The notes below the pieces were generated by a model, which ran no database searches, was not told where the DNA came from, and saw only the letters and a list, made by a program, of their open reading frames with translations. From Lachnospiraceae bacterium UBA3632 (GTDB lineage: Bacteria; Bacillota; Clostridia; Lachnospirales; Lachnospiraceae), in contig DFKZ01000007.1 in NCBI GenBank assembly GCA_002373975.1, positions 1-50,176 of the forward strand: a stretch of DNA of 50,176 nucleotides, read 5' to 3'. Below, piece after piece: positions 1-7,910 of this stretch. A program made the position numbers and the translations under genes. How positions within the stretch are numbered: the stretch's first letter is position 1; each line of letters starts with the position of its first letter.

Positions 1-245
1 GCGCCAGGCACAGACGATGATAGCTTCCGTGAGCGCACCATGTAGCGCCGCCGGCACTTAGCGAAAACAAGCAAAGCGCAGTTTGAGCTTAGTACCGCTG
101 CGTGTCGCGGTATGAGCCGCGAGGCGTGTGCGCGACGGAACTATCATTGGCTGGGCCGTCACTATCCCTTTGCGGAGACAAATTTTTACGCCAGCGCGGA
201 GACGTAGCGAATCCATACTTGAAACGCGAAGTCCGTCACTGAGTA
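1..245 (+). ncRNA. Candidate structured RNA with a three-way junction and possible pseudoknot
   Basis: No convincing reading frame covers this stretch, but it folds by eye. Bases 7-38 pair with 128-157 in about 27 pairs, broken by A-G mismatches at 10/154 and 14/150, one G-U pair at 16/148 and small bulges. Inside lie an arm pairing 53-62 with 87-96 and a hairpin pairing 106-110 with 117-121. Bases 65-68 pair with 81-84, and the loop they close carries GCAAAG (71-76), complementary to CTTTGC (168-173), which suggests a pseudoknot. The A-G and G-U pairs are tolerated only if the RNA is read on the plus strand. Size and style recall large clostridial RNAs such as the raiA class, but I cannot confirm a family. 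The left boundary may lie outside the window and the 3' end is a guess. Confidence 0.5.
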
Positions 246-310
246 AAAAAAGCTAGTACATTAACCTGCAATATAATTCTCCTTGATCGATTTCCGGAGA
301 AAACGTTTTA

Positions 311-544
311 ATGACAATCACGTCTGAAAAAAGCGCCCTCGAACACGCATTCGTCCGTCAGTTCCAATATGACAATAATGTCGCATCCTTAAACCCTCCA
401 AAATACCCTCAATTTCATAACGCTCGTTTCTTCAAATCACTGTTTTCGCCCGATTTATACATGATTTTTTTACATAATAAGGTGATGTTCGGTTTATGTA
501 AACCAGCCTTTTTTACCACCCTCGGATTATGTCACCGCGAATAA
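311..544 (+). CDS. Doubtful small hypothetical ORF, 77 aa
   Basis: This open frame follows a GGAG sequence about 11 bases upstream of its ATG, and a small TCTCC/GGAGA hairpin lies just before it. The predicted peptide is rich in Phe and Asn, has no recognisable domain, signal peptide or clear membrane segment, and its AT-rich composition resembles the surrounding non-coding DNA. It may simply be chance open frame downstream of the structured RNA. The rest of the gap, 545-602, holds several copies of the short motif TGTCAT/GACATA and nothing else I can interpret. Confidence 0.15.
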   Translation: MTITSEKSALEHAFVRQFQYDNNVASLNPPKYPQFHNARFFKSLFSPDLYMIFLHNKVMFGLCKPAFFTTLGLCHRE

Positions 545-602
545 CGACGTCATTGTTTTTATCGTGTCATAAATTTGGCTGTTTTGACATAAATGATTTC
601 AT

Positions 603-635
603 AAAAAATGCCTGCAAAGTTTTCTTTTACAGGCA
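603..635 (-). terminator. Rho-independent terminator downstream of rqcH
   Basis: On the minus strand TGCCTG (635-630) pairs with CAGGCA (614-609), with additional A-T pairs inside the stem, and is followed by six Ts (608-603). It sits about 80 bases after the rqcH stop codon and would end the sortase, EAL and rqcH transcript. Confidence 0.6.
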
Positions 636-715
636 AATCTGATAATTATGTCATTTTTTAACCAAACCGCGCAAACATTGAATTTCAGGCGTTTTTTAAA
701 GATTTCGCATTCCCT

Positions 716-2455
716 TCAGTCTGCTTCCTTTAACATGCTGATATCCGGAGAGGCAACCATCGAGTAATTGGTATAGTAAACCACAAATCCAGGCTTGGCT
801 CCTGCAGGCTTCTTGACCTCCTTGCGCTTCACATAGTCAATTTCAACCTTGTCCTGGTCCCTGCCTTTTGAGTAAAAAGCAGCCAGACGGGCTGCCTCCT
901 CGAAGGCCCTGTCGGGCACTTCCTCCCCCTGCTTGATTCTCATGACCACATGAGACCCGGGTATCTTTTTGGCATGAAACCACCAATCTCCACCGTTGGC
1001 AAATTTAAAAGTCAGTTCATCATTCTGGAAATTATTCTTACCCACATAGATATCATAGCCGTCACTTGAAATATAATGGAAAGGCCTACTGGTCACCTTT
1101 TCCCTTTTCCCCGATCCTGACCTCTTTTTAATATATCCTCCCTGGGCAAGTTCCTGGCGGATCTGAAGCAGGTCTTCTTCCGCAACCGCTATATCAAGTG
1201 AAGTCTGTATCGAGCGCAGATGCTCCAAGTCGGACTCCGACTCGATTATAAGCCGGCTCACAGCTTCATAGGTTCTCTTAAGCTTTCCGTAACGGTCAAA
1301 ATATCTCTGCGCATTTTCTGAAGCAGATAAGTCCTTATCCAAAGGAATGCTCAGCTTTTCTCCGGTATAATAGTTATCCACCTCGGCCTTTTCCACCCCG
1401 GACGGGATCTGGTAGGCATACGCTGTCAGCAGTTCTCCATACAGTCTGTATTTATCCCGCCCCTCTGTGTCTCTCAGCTGTGCCAGCTGTATATCGTATT
1501 TTCTCGAACACCTTTCGATTGCAGTTTGAACGACATGCCGCAGGTCAGCTGACTTCTGCCTTATTCTCACCACAGCATTCTTTTCACGATAAAAAGCTTC
1601 CAGCAGGTGGGACATCGATTCATAACGCGTGATATTTGATTCAGTATCTCCGTACATTGTCAAATAAATTGCAGCGAAATCCTTGGGCTTTCCGCTCTCA
1701 TATACCACACACGGATCAAACTTTCCGTTGCGTATATCTTCCGCTATTTTCAATAGTTCTTTGCAGACCCGATCTTTTTCCGCATCACTCAGACTACCAA
1801 AGGCCCTGTCGGGATCTACCCCTGCACGGAATGCCACTTCGTTTGCCACAAGCGGCGAAAAACCTTTCAATGATCCATATATTGCCTTATACACCGGCTG
1901 TGACTCGTTAAAACGGGTCAGATCAGGTGATCCTTCAAGCAATTCCGCCTTATCCTGTGTCGGAGGGACAACATAATCTCTTCCCGGAAGGACTTCTCTT
2001 ACACTGCTCACCGCACAGGAAACTCTCTTGATACTGTCAATGATCATTCCGTTATTGTCGGTAAAGATAATATTGCTGTGTTTACCCATCAGCTCAAATA
2101 TAAGCTTCTTCCTGCAAAGATCTCCCATTTCATCGAGATGTTCGATTTCAATGGTCATTATTCTCTCAAGACCTGTCTGCGATATTGAGATGATCCTTCC
2201 ACCCTGAATGTGCTTTCTTAAGAGCATACAAAAATTCGGCGCGATCATCGGCCCCTGTTTATTGTTTTCCGTAAGATAAACAAGCGGGAGCGATGCATCC
2301 GCCGATATAAGCAGTCTCAGATTGCCCTCACCTGTATGTATCGTAAGAAGTATCTCATCATCCTCGGGCTGGGCAATCTTACTGATTCTGCCATCTGTTA
2401 TTTTATTTCTTAATTCATCCGTAACGGCTGCTATTGTTATTCCGTCAAATGCCAT
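716..2455 (-). CDS. rqcH: RqcH / NFACT-family ribosome quality control protein
   Basis: The 579-residue product has the NFACT layout. An N-terminal NFACT-N domain (about 1-130) has Glu97-Arg98 at the position where the family usually shows a DR pair. A central coiled-coil region (about 290-430) follows, then a C-terminal NFACT-R domain (about 460-550) with the diagnostic GKNNFQNDELTFK and WWFHAKKIPGSHVV segments. RqcH binds stalled 50S-peptidyl-tRNA complexes and directs alanine tailing; older annotations call it fibronectin-binding protein FbpA. The start is preceded by AAGG overlapping the end of the upstream EAL gene, only 6 bases away, so the two are probably co-transcribed. Length is typical. 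The acidic Glu for Asp change is conservative and need not mean loss of function. Confidence 0.92.
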   Translation of the reverse strand: MAFDGITIAAVTDELRNKITDGRISKIAQPEDDEILLTIHTGEGNLRLLISADASLPLVYLTENNKQGPMIAPNFCMLLRKHIQGGRIISISQTGLERIMTIEIEHLDEMGDLCRKKLIFELMGKHSNIIFTDNNGMIIDSIKRVSCAVSSVREVLPGRDYVVPPTQDKAELLEGSPDLTRFNESQPVYKAIYGSLKGFSPLVANEVAFRAGVDPDRAFGSLSDAEKDRVCKELLKIAEDIRNGKFDPCVVYESGKPKDFAAIYLTMYGDTESNITRYESMSHLLEAFYREKNAVVRIRQKSADLRHVVQTAIERCSRKYDIQLAQLRDTEGRDKYRLYGELLTAYAYQIPSGVEKAEVDNYYTGEKLSIPLDKDLSASENAQRYFDRYGKLKRTYEAVSRLIIESESDLEHLRSIQTSLDIAVAEEDLLQIRQELAQGGYIKKRSGSGKREKVTSRPFHYISSDGYDIYVGKNNFQNDELTFKFANGGDWWFHAKKIPGSHVVMRIKQGEEVPDRAFEEAARLAAFYSKGRDQDKVEIDYVKRKEVKKPAGAKPGFVVYYTNYSMVASPDISMLKEAD

Positions 2456-2461
2456 TTCGCC

Positions 2462-5155
2462 TTATTTTTCAAACCTTTGCGCTATATATCCGTTGCAGGC
2501 AAGTATTTCTTCACGTATCAGATTCGGAATACTCTGGATTATCTCAAATGAAGGTCTTGCCAGATAATATCCCTGCGCATAATCCACTCCGAATCCTATT
2601 ACACACTTAAGCTCTTCCGAAGTTTCAACTCCCTCCGCAAGCACCTTTATCCCATTCTCGGAAGCAAACTCGATCAGGTTCCGCACAAAGAGCTGTTTAT
2701 TGTGATCATTCTGAATATTACTTACCAGATATCTGTCAATCTTCACGATCTGAGGCTTGTACTCCAAAAGGTTCACAATATTTGAATGTCCCATTCCGTA
2801 ATCATCTACAGCGATATCATTCGTGAACTCTTCTCCGGCAAAATGAGATATCCTGTCGATCTCGTCCGGGGAAATAGTCTGGGACTCAGTGATCTCTATC
2901 GTGACGTTCTTAAGCAGATCGCCGTATTCCTTTCGGAAATCTCTCACCTCCACCTTAGTCAGGAAGTGACCGGGGATCGTGTTTATAAAGATCCTCTTTC
3001 CTTCAAATTCATCCGCCTGGCTTCTGACTCTTGCCAGAATATGCCCAAACGTGGTTCTTTCAAGGTCGGCAAATTTGTCAAATACTTCCGCAGCATCAAG
3101 CACCTCCAGAGGATTAAGACCTATTTCTTCATCAGTCCTCATGAGTGCCTCGTATGCTATGATATTTCCGTTATGCACATCAACTATGGGCTGGAAATGA
3201 TATATAAACCTGTCATTCTGGATCAGGTTGATAAGCTTATGCCTGAAATCAAGCATTTCCTGGCCTTCTGCGTACCTCGGATCCTCCGGTGCCCTCTTGT
3301 GCTGTGCCGCACGATTCCTGTAAAGTCTGGCAACTGCAGCATTAATATACCCTTCAAAGCTGTCATTATCACCCAGCTCATCGGATACATAACCGCAGCC
3401 AACATCCAGCATACTCCATTTTTCATTCTCTTTTCTGCGGGCTTCTATCGCAGTAAAGAATGTATTGATCGTAACCTCTATCTCATTGGAAGAATTATGC
3501 TCTTCAGGGAAGATGTAAACAACCGCAAAGCTATCCGCAGCGATCCTTGCGATCATTATATTCTCGGGATTGACCTCCGCCAGAGTGCTGGCAATAAACT
3601 GAAGGCATGTTTCAAGGAAGTCAACTCCGTATGTGTTCAGTATATCCTGATAGGAAATAAGCGAATACACACCCAAAAGCATGTAGCAGTTGACGGATGT
3701 ATCGTCTGCCATATAGTTTTTATACCAACGGCAGGCTCCGTCTATATTAAGCATCTTGGTAAGCGGATCGATATATCTGCTCTTATTGATCTGATCTGCG
3801 AGATATAACTGCTTCTCGCCGTTTATGGCAAGCGAAAAGCCTCTGTTAAGAGTTACCGCAAACCTGTTCATCCTTCCGCTGTCATTATAAGGATCCACAC
3901 ATCTGTCCGCAGCAAGACCAAAGACCATATCATGCATCGAAATAGCTGAAATGTATGTCAGCTTCCCGGTGCCGGTACTCTCTATTATTCTCCTTAGTAT
4001 TTCATTAAGACCGGTTTCTCTTTTTACGATAACTCCATCGCTGTCCCTGCTTATGGCAAGCACATGATCGGGGAGTCTGGTCTCATCTTCGGAATCATGG
4101 AACTTCCAGTAACCTTCCGTTCTTATGAGTACATCCATTTCGGAATCCATAAGGGACGGCAGGCACAATTTGAAGCCGTCTATGTCCTGCTGGTGGAGCA
4201 TCTGGTCTATCCAAGCATTACATGACTCCTCCTGGGATTCTGCCAGTCTGAATCTTCGGAATATCTCAAGTGCCATATCTTCGTTGTCAATGGCTTTGCT
4301 CTCATATCCTGCCGACTCTGCATAGATCGGCTCGTACGAATACTCGTATTCTCCGGGCTTTATCTCACCGTTTACAGCCTTTTTTACCGTAGAAACGGTA
4401 AGATCTGTTAGGTTATCCATGCTTTCCGCGCAGGTAGTGAGCCTCGGTCTTGCAAACTGCGCACTCTCAAGGCCGTCAAACCCGACAACGATACAGTCCC
4501 CGGGAACAGAATAGCCGTGCACGCGAAGTCTCTCTATTACCGCAAGGGCCATGATATCATTGGCACAGAATATCGCCCTCGGAGGCTTTTTCCCGTTCTC
4601 GAGAAGAGAATCCACGATCTTATATGTGGGATCCTCATAGTACTCTCCATATCCTATCATCGAGTCATCAAAAGGTATGTTTTTATCCTTCATAGCCTTT
4701 TTGAATACTTCGATCCTGACTCTGGAGTCTTTGCCGGAATGCTGCCTTCCGCCTATATAGAAAACCTCTCTGATATCATTTTTATCAACAACATCACAGA
4801 TCAGCTTATAATAAGCCTCTTCATATCTGGAGATCAGCGAATAGCACTTGGGGTTATTATCCCTTGCCATGATGACCGGGATCCCATGCCTGATACCGCC
4901 ATCTATTATTTCATTTTTAAGGTCCTCATCATAAATTGTATCATGAAGGATCACTATAGCGCACAGGCTGTCGTAGGGAATAGTCTTAAATACATACCCC
5001 GCCCCGCTTTCATCCATCTCGTCAAAATCATAGACGCTTTGGAACACACAAACTCTAAAGCCTGCTTCTTTTGCTTTTTGAAACAGACTTCCGAGAAATG
5101 TTCTGCACAATTCACCTTGTACTCTTGTAGCGCAAACGCCTATGACATTACTCAT
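2462..5155 (-). CDS. LacI-type ligand-binding sensor fused to degenerate GGDEF and EAL domains
   Basis: This 897-residue protein begins directly with a periplasmic-binding-protein-like fold of the LacI/GalR sensor type (about 1-285; CANDIMALAVIERL and GFDGLESAQFARPRLTT are typical). It has neither a DNA-binding helix-turn-helix nor a signal peptide, so the sensor is probably cytoplasmic. A middle region of unknown fold follows. A GGDEF-like domain (about 455-615) reads AADSF in place of the active-site motif and is probably inactive. The C-terminal EAL domain (about 640-890) keeps YEAL, IEITES, DDYG, KID and LAEGVE, and looks competent to hydrolyse cyclic-di-GMP. I infer that a small ligand tunes the phosphodiesterase. 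It lies 25 bases after the sortase stop and 6 before rqcH, in one transcription unit. Confidence 0.85.
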   Translation of the reverse strand: MSNVIGVCATRVQGELCRTFLGSLFQKAKEAGFRVCVFQSVYDFDEMDESGAGYVFKTIPYDSLCAIVILHDTIYDEDLKNEIIDGGIRHGIPVIMARDNNPKCYSLISRYEEAYYKLICDVVDKNDIREVFYIGGRQHSGKDSRVRIEVFKKAMKDKNIPFDDSMIGYGEYYEDPTYKIVDSLLENGKKPPRAIFCANDIMALAVIERLRVHGYSVPGDCIVVGFDGLESAQFARPRLTTCAESMDNLTDLTVSTVKKAVNGEIKPGEYEYSYEPIYAESAGYESKAIDNEDMALEIFRRFRLAESQEESCNAWIDQMLHQQDIDGFKLCLPSLMDSEMDVLIRTEGYWKFHDSEDETRLPDHVLAISRDSDGVIVKRETGLNEILRRIIESTGTGKLTYISAISMHDMVFGLAADRCVDPYNDSGRMNRFAVTLNRGFSLAINGEKQLYLADQINKSRYIDPLTKMLNIDGACRWYKNYMADDTSVNCYMLLGVYSLISYQDILNTYGVDFLETCLQFIASTLAEVNPENIMIARIAADSFAVVYIFPEEHNSSNEIEVTINTFFTAIEARRKENEKWSMLDVGCGYVSDELGDNDSFEGYINAAVARLYRNRAAQHKRAPEDPRYAEGQEMLDFRHKLINLIQNDRFIYHFQPIVDVHNGNIIAYEALMRTDEEIGLNPLEVLDAAEVFDKFADLERTTFGHILARVRSQADEFEGKRIFINTIPGHFLTKVEVRDFRKEYGDLLKNVTIEITESQTISPDEIDRISHFAGEEFTNDIAVDDYGMGHSNIVNLLEYKPQIVKIDRYLVSNIQNDHNKQLFVRNLIEFASENGIKVLAEGVETSEELKCVIGFGVDYAQGYYLARPSFEIIQSIPNLIREEILACNGYIAQRFEK

Positions 5156-5180
5156 ACTTCAGTATAGTTCTCCGAACGTA

Positions 5181-6137
5181 TTATTGAAAAAGTTCCTCGG
5201 GTAATTCATTCTCCCCGACAAGTACCGCACACACCACTGTTCTGGTGGAGCTGTCACCCGAACATGTCGAAAGTGTTACTATCGTGTCGTCCGCAGTGAC
5301 CTCTATGTCCTCAGGTTTGATCCGCGATTCACTTATGATCGTATCCACCAAGGCCTGCATATTTTCAGGATTCGGTCCAAAAGTCCAGTAGATCAGGCTG
5401 TTGGCCGGTATCAAACCATATGCAAAAATCCTGTATCTGAGAATCTTTTCTCCCGTAAAAATATCGAAATACTGCCTGTCTTCATAATAATCCGGTGTGT
5501 AAAGATAATTCCTAAGACTCCCGAACATGGACTCATCAGCCATATTGTGGCCATAGATAAGACTGTGCGGATCTGAAAAATCCGTAGTGGACTCCTCGTC
5601 AAGAAAGATCGCTCCGGCAAATAGATACGTACCATCGTAGGCAGTATCGAGATATTTTACGTTATCTCCGGAATACATTATCGGATAATTTATATCCTGT
5701 GTTTCGAAATAAATCCAGCCCACCGCTTCGGGCCAATCGGCCTTAAACGAGAGAAAATCCGTTCCCGTAAGCTCACCCCACTTCTTGTTCATCACTTCAG
5801 GAGTCAGCGGAAGCTCTTCCGGTTCGGGCTCGGGCTCGGGTTCAGGTTCCGGCTCGTGCTCTGTCTTTTCAGGCATCGAAACCACTTTGTAAGTATACTC
5901 AACCTCGATGGAATCATATTTTGCACGTGCCCTTTGATAGTTTATCAATATGACAACAAGGGCGGCGATGGAACAGAATATCAAAACCGCTCCCGCCGCG
6001 ATGTATACTTTATATCTGCGCTTTGGATCCCGTATCATCTCGGGAATATCGCAAATAAACCCTTTTACGGCTCTGAATGTGTTTATGAAAAATGTTTTTA
6101 TTCTGTCGAGAATTTTGTTCATACTTTCACTTTCCAT
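5181..6137 (-). CDS. Class B sortase
   Basis: The 318-residue protein has a cytoplasmic N-terminus, one membrane segment (about 45-68), an acidic Glu-Pro repeat stalk (about 95-108) and a sortase B catalytic domain. The catalytic His is in LIYGHNM, the Cys in TLSTCS and the Arg in SSTRTVV. Sortases cleave cell-wall sorting signals and attach proteins to peptidoglycan or pilins. No protein with an LPXTG- or NPQTN-like signal was found in this window, so its substrate must be elsewhere. A second ATG at 6122 is an alternative start; neither has a strong ribosome binding site. It is the first gene of the unit that continues into the EAL gene and rqcH. Confidence 0.88.
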   Translation of the reverse strand: MESESMNKILDRIKTFFINTFRAVKGFICDIPEMIRDPKRRYKVYIAAGAVLIFCSIAALVVILINYQRARAKYDSIEVEYTYKVVSMPEKTEHEPEPEPEPEPEPEELPLTPEVMNKKWGELTGTDFLSFKADWPEAVGWIYFETQDINYPIMYSGDNVKYLDTAYDGTYLFAGAIFLDEESTTDFSDPHSLIYGHNMADESMFGSLRNYLYTPDYYEDRQYFDIFTGEKILRYRIFAYGLIPANSLIYWTFGPNPENMQALVDTIISESRIKPEDIEVTADDTIVTLSTCSGDSSTRTVVCAVLVGENELPEELFQ

Positions 6138-6158
6138 AACATAAACCTAACCTAATAA

Positions 6159-6187
6159 ACTATAACATATTTCAACTGTTATAACAA
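6159..6187 (-). promoter_or_regulatory. Promoter of the sortase unit
   Basis: On the minus strand TTGTTA (6187-6182) is separated by exactly 17 bases from TATAGT (6164-6159), about 20 bases before the sortase start. The -35 box overlaps a short perfect palindrome, TGTTATAACA, which could be a regulator site. Confidence 0.6.
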
Positions 6188-6232
6188 GTTTACCAAAGTT
6201 TTTTCCTATAAATACAGGTTTTATTATTTTTG

Positions 6233-6262
6233 TTGTTGAAAATCTAAAAAATGTGATAAAAT
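6233..6262 (+). promoter_or_regulatory. Promoter of the small membrane peptide gene
   Basis: TTGTTG (6233-6238), an 18-base spacer and TAAAAT (6257-6262) form a housekeeping-type promoter; TG one base before the -10 box makes it an extended -10. It diverges from the sortase promoter about 45 bases away. Confidence 0.6.
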
Positions 6263-6274
6263 AATTTTCAGAGA

Positions 6275-6298
6275 TGCGGTATCGGAGACTTTACCGCA
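6275..6298 (+). promoter_or_regulatory. Leader hairpin upstream of the small membrane peptide
   Basis: TGCGGTA (6275-6281) pairs perfectly with TACCGCA (6292-6298) around a 10-base loop. It would form close to the 5' end of the transcript, about 48 bases before the start codon, and may stabilise the message or be regulatory. There is no T run, so it is not a terminator. Confidence 0.45.
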
Positions 6299-6345
6299 GG
6301 AATACCCGAAATCATTGGTCAGTATTAAACAGATCGGAGATCATA

Positions 6346-6510
6346 ATGAATAATCTTTTAACATTACTTTCAGCACCTACAGACCAGCAGTCAATGCTCT
6401 TTGTAATACTGGGCGGCGGGCTTATCCTCATAATCGCCGTTGTTATAGTCGCAGTTGTTTCGTCGGTTACCAGTGCTGTCGCCGGTGAAGCGGAGGACAC
6501 GGAAGATTAA
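6346..6510 (+). CDS. 54-residue single-pass membrane peptide
   Basis: The start chosen is the ATG with GGAG seven bases upstream; the longer open frame beginning at 6274 has none and runs through the leader hairpin. The peptide has a short polar head, one strongly hydrophobic segment (about 18-45, rich in Ile, Val and Ala with a Gly-Gly-Gly) and an acidic tail ending EDTED. No family is recognised. Support for a real gene is good: a promoter, a leader hairpin, a ribosome binding site and a terminator all flank it in the right order. It is divergent from sortase B, but it has no sorting motif, so a functional link is only a guess. Confidence 0.7.
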   Translation: MNNLLTLLSAPTDQQSMLFVILGGGLILIIAVVIVAVVSSVTSAVAGEAEDTED

Positions 6511-6546
6511 AACCTTGTCCGCTTTATTATTCTAATACTTTGATCA

Positions 6547-7776
6547 TTAATGCAGTTCATCCAGAGAGCCGTATATTGCGGCTCTCATTTTTCTTACCAC
6601 CACAAGCGTTCCTGCCCCTCTTCTTTGGATAAAATACAGCATCACCATGTTTTCTTTGGGATCTACAAAGAAATAGTTCCCGGTCCAGCCGTCCCAGCCG
6701 AATTCTCCAAGGCTTCCCTGGCTGCCCGCCTTCCCCTGATCCACCATAACTCTCATCAGGCCGCCATATCCATAACCACTGTTATATTCCCAATCAAAGC
6801 TTACCTGCTGCGCCGGGGTGAGATGGTTGGTGGCAAGAAATCTGACCGAGGCAGATCCTATTATCCTTCTGCCCTTATATATTCCTCCGTTTGCCAGCAT
6901 CATGGCAAAATGAGCATAATCATCTATAGTGGAAACAAGGCCGCATCCGCCGGCTTCATACTCCACGCTCTCGTGATAGTACTCACCCAGATGGCATCCG
7001 TCTGCCGCGATCAGTTCAAATACCCCCTTTTCATCAGGCTTTTCGAAATAATCATAGCTCATGGCAAATCTGTCCCACTTTTCCTTGGGAACATAAAACC
7101 CGGTATCGGGCATCTGAAGAGGGTCAAATATTTCTCTCTTAAGAAAATCTCCGTATCGAACACCCGTCGTCTCTTCGATAACACATGCAATTATATCCGC
7201 AGAAAGGCCGTACATCCACCTTTCCCCCGGTTCAAACGCAAGCGGGTTGGTGGCTATCCTGCGCACCACTTCACGGGTACTTATCATTTTTCCGCTACTG
7301 ATATCACGTGTTATTTCATCGAAAATAAGCTGCATCCGTCTTCCGGACTCGCTGCATCCTTCCCAGTTTTCCCCGTAGGGGATCCCCGAGGTCATGGTCA
7401 GAAGGTTCATCAGTCTGAGGGGCTTGGAGAGGGGTTCCTCGGAATAGGAAACAGAGCCGTCCTCCTTAGCGAACTGCTTAAGCACCTTGAGGTTTCCGTA
7501 TTCGGGAAGATATTTTGATACAGGGTCGAGCAGATCTATGTAGCCCCTTTCCTGAGCGATCATCACGGCAACCGCCGTAACCGGCTTAGTCATGGAATAG
7601 AGCCTTATAATGGTATCACGGCGCATGGGAACACTGTTTTCCCTGTCGGCATATCCAAACTGATTGTAATACAGTTCCTGCCCATCCTTTATGAGAAGTG
7701 CTGAATTGCCTACAACCCTTCCTTCGTCCACTTCGGCTTTCATAAGCCGGTCCAGAGTTTCTCCCAATTTGACCAT
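6547..7776 (-). CDS. Serine hydrolase of the class C beta-lactamase / esterase fold
   Basis: The 409-residue protein has the nucleophile motif SMTK (about residue 61-64, SxxK type) and YGLS (about 190-193) at the expected YxN/YxS position, followed by the long alpha/beta fold of the family. It lacks a signal peptide, so it is likely a cytoplasmic esterase or peptide hydrolase and not a secreted beta-lactamase; the substrate cannot be read from sequence. The ribosome binding site is weak (AGGAC). It follows potD after a spacer made of 14-base repeats and may be served by read-through from that operon. Its 3' end carries the terminator of the convergent small gene. Confidence 0.85.
   Translation of the reverse strand: MVKLGETLDRLMKAEVDEGRVVGNSALLIKDGQELYYNQFGYADRENSVPMRRDTIIRLYSMTKPVTAVAVMIAQERGYIDLLDPVSKYLPEYGNLKVLKQFAKEDGSVSYSEEPLSKPLRLMNLLTMTSGIPYGENWEGCSESGRRMQLIFDEITRDISSGKMISTREVVRRIATNPLAFEPGERWMYGLSADIIACVIEETTGVRYGDFLKREIFDPLQMPDTGFYVPKEKWDRFAMSYDYFEKPDEKGVFELIAADGCHLGEYYHESVEYEAGGCGLVSTIDDYAHFAMMLANGGIYKGRRIIGSASVRFLATNHLTPAQQVSFDWEYNSGYGYGGLMRVMVDQGKAGSQGSLGEFGWDGWTGNYFFVDPKENMVMLYFIQRRGAGTLVVVRKMRAAIYGSLDELH
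6564..6592 (+). terminator. Terminator of the membrane peptide gene, inside the convergent gene
   Basis: GAGAGCCG (6564-6571) pairs perfectly with CGGCTCTC (6579-6586) and is followed by ATTTTT. The hairpin lies within the last codons of the convergent serine hydrolase gene (stop at 6547), so the two transcripts overlap there. Confidence 0.65.
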
Positions 7777-7810
7777 AGTCCTATTCTTCCTTTGTTCGTC
7801 AGGCCTTCCC

Positions 7811-7895
7811 TTAACTGTCCTGCTTCGCCTTGTCTTGTTTTAACTGTCTTATCTTTACGTTCTTATCTTAACTGTCTTACTTTACCTGTCTTGCC
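7811..7895 (-). repeat. Intergenic 14-base degenerate tandem repeats between potD and the hydrolase
   Basis: On the minus strand about six imperfect copies of a 14-base, purine-rich unit (best copy GACAGTTAAGATAA) follow each other. Best-preserved positions on the plus strand start at 7811, 7840, 7868 and 7882, spaced 29, 28 and 14. The core AAGATAAGA is shared with the repeats at 42944-43006. The block begins just after the potD stop and ends before the hydrolase start. Confidence 0.6.
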
Positions 7896-7910
7896 TGCTT
7901 TTCACAGCCC

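Noticed and set aside
2786..3808. 340-residue plus-strand open frame
   Set aside because: It lies opposite the GGDEF-EAL gene, has no domain or ribosome binding site, and the minus-strand protein is clearly real.
6550..7518. 322-residue plus-strand open frame opposite the serine hydrolase
   Set aside because: Frame shadow of a gene with clear family motifs; no start signals.
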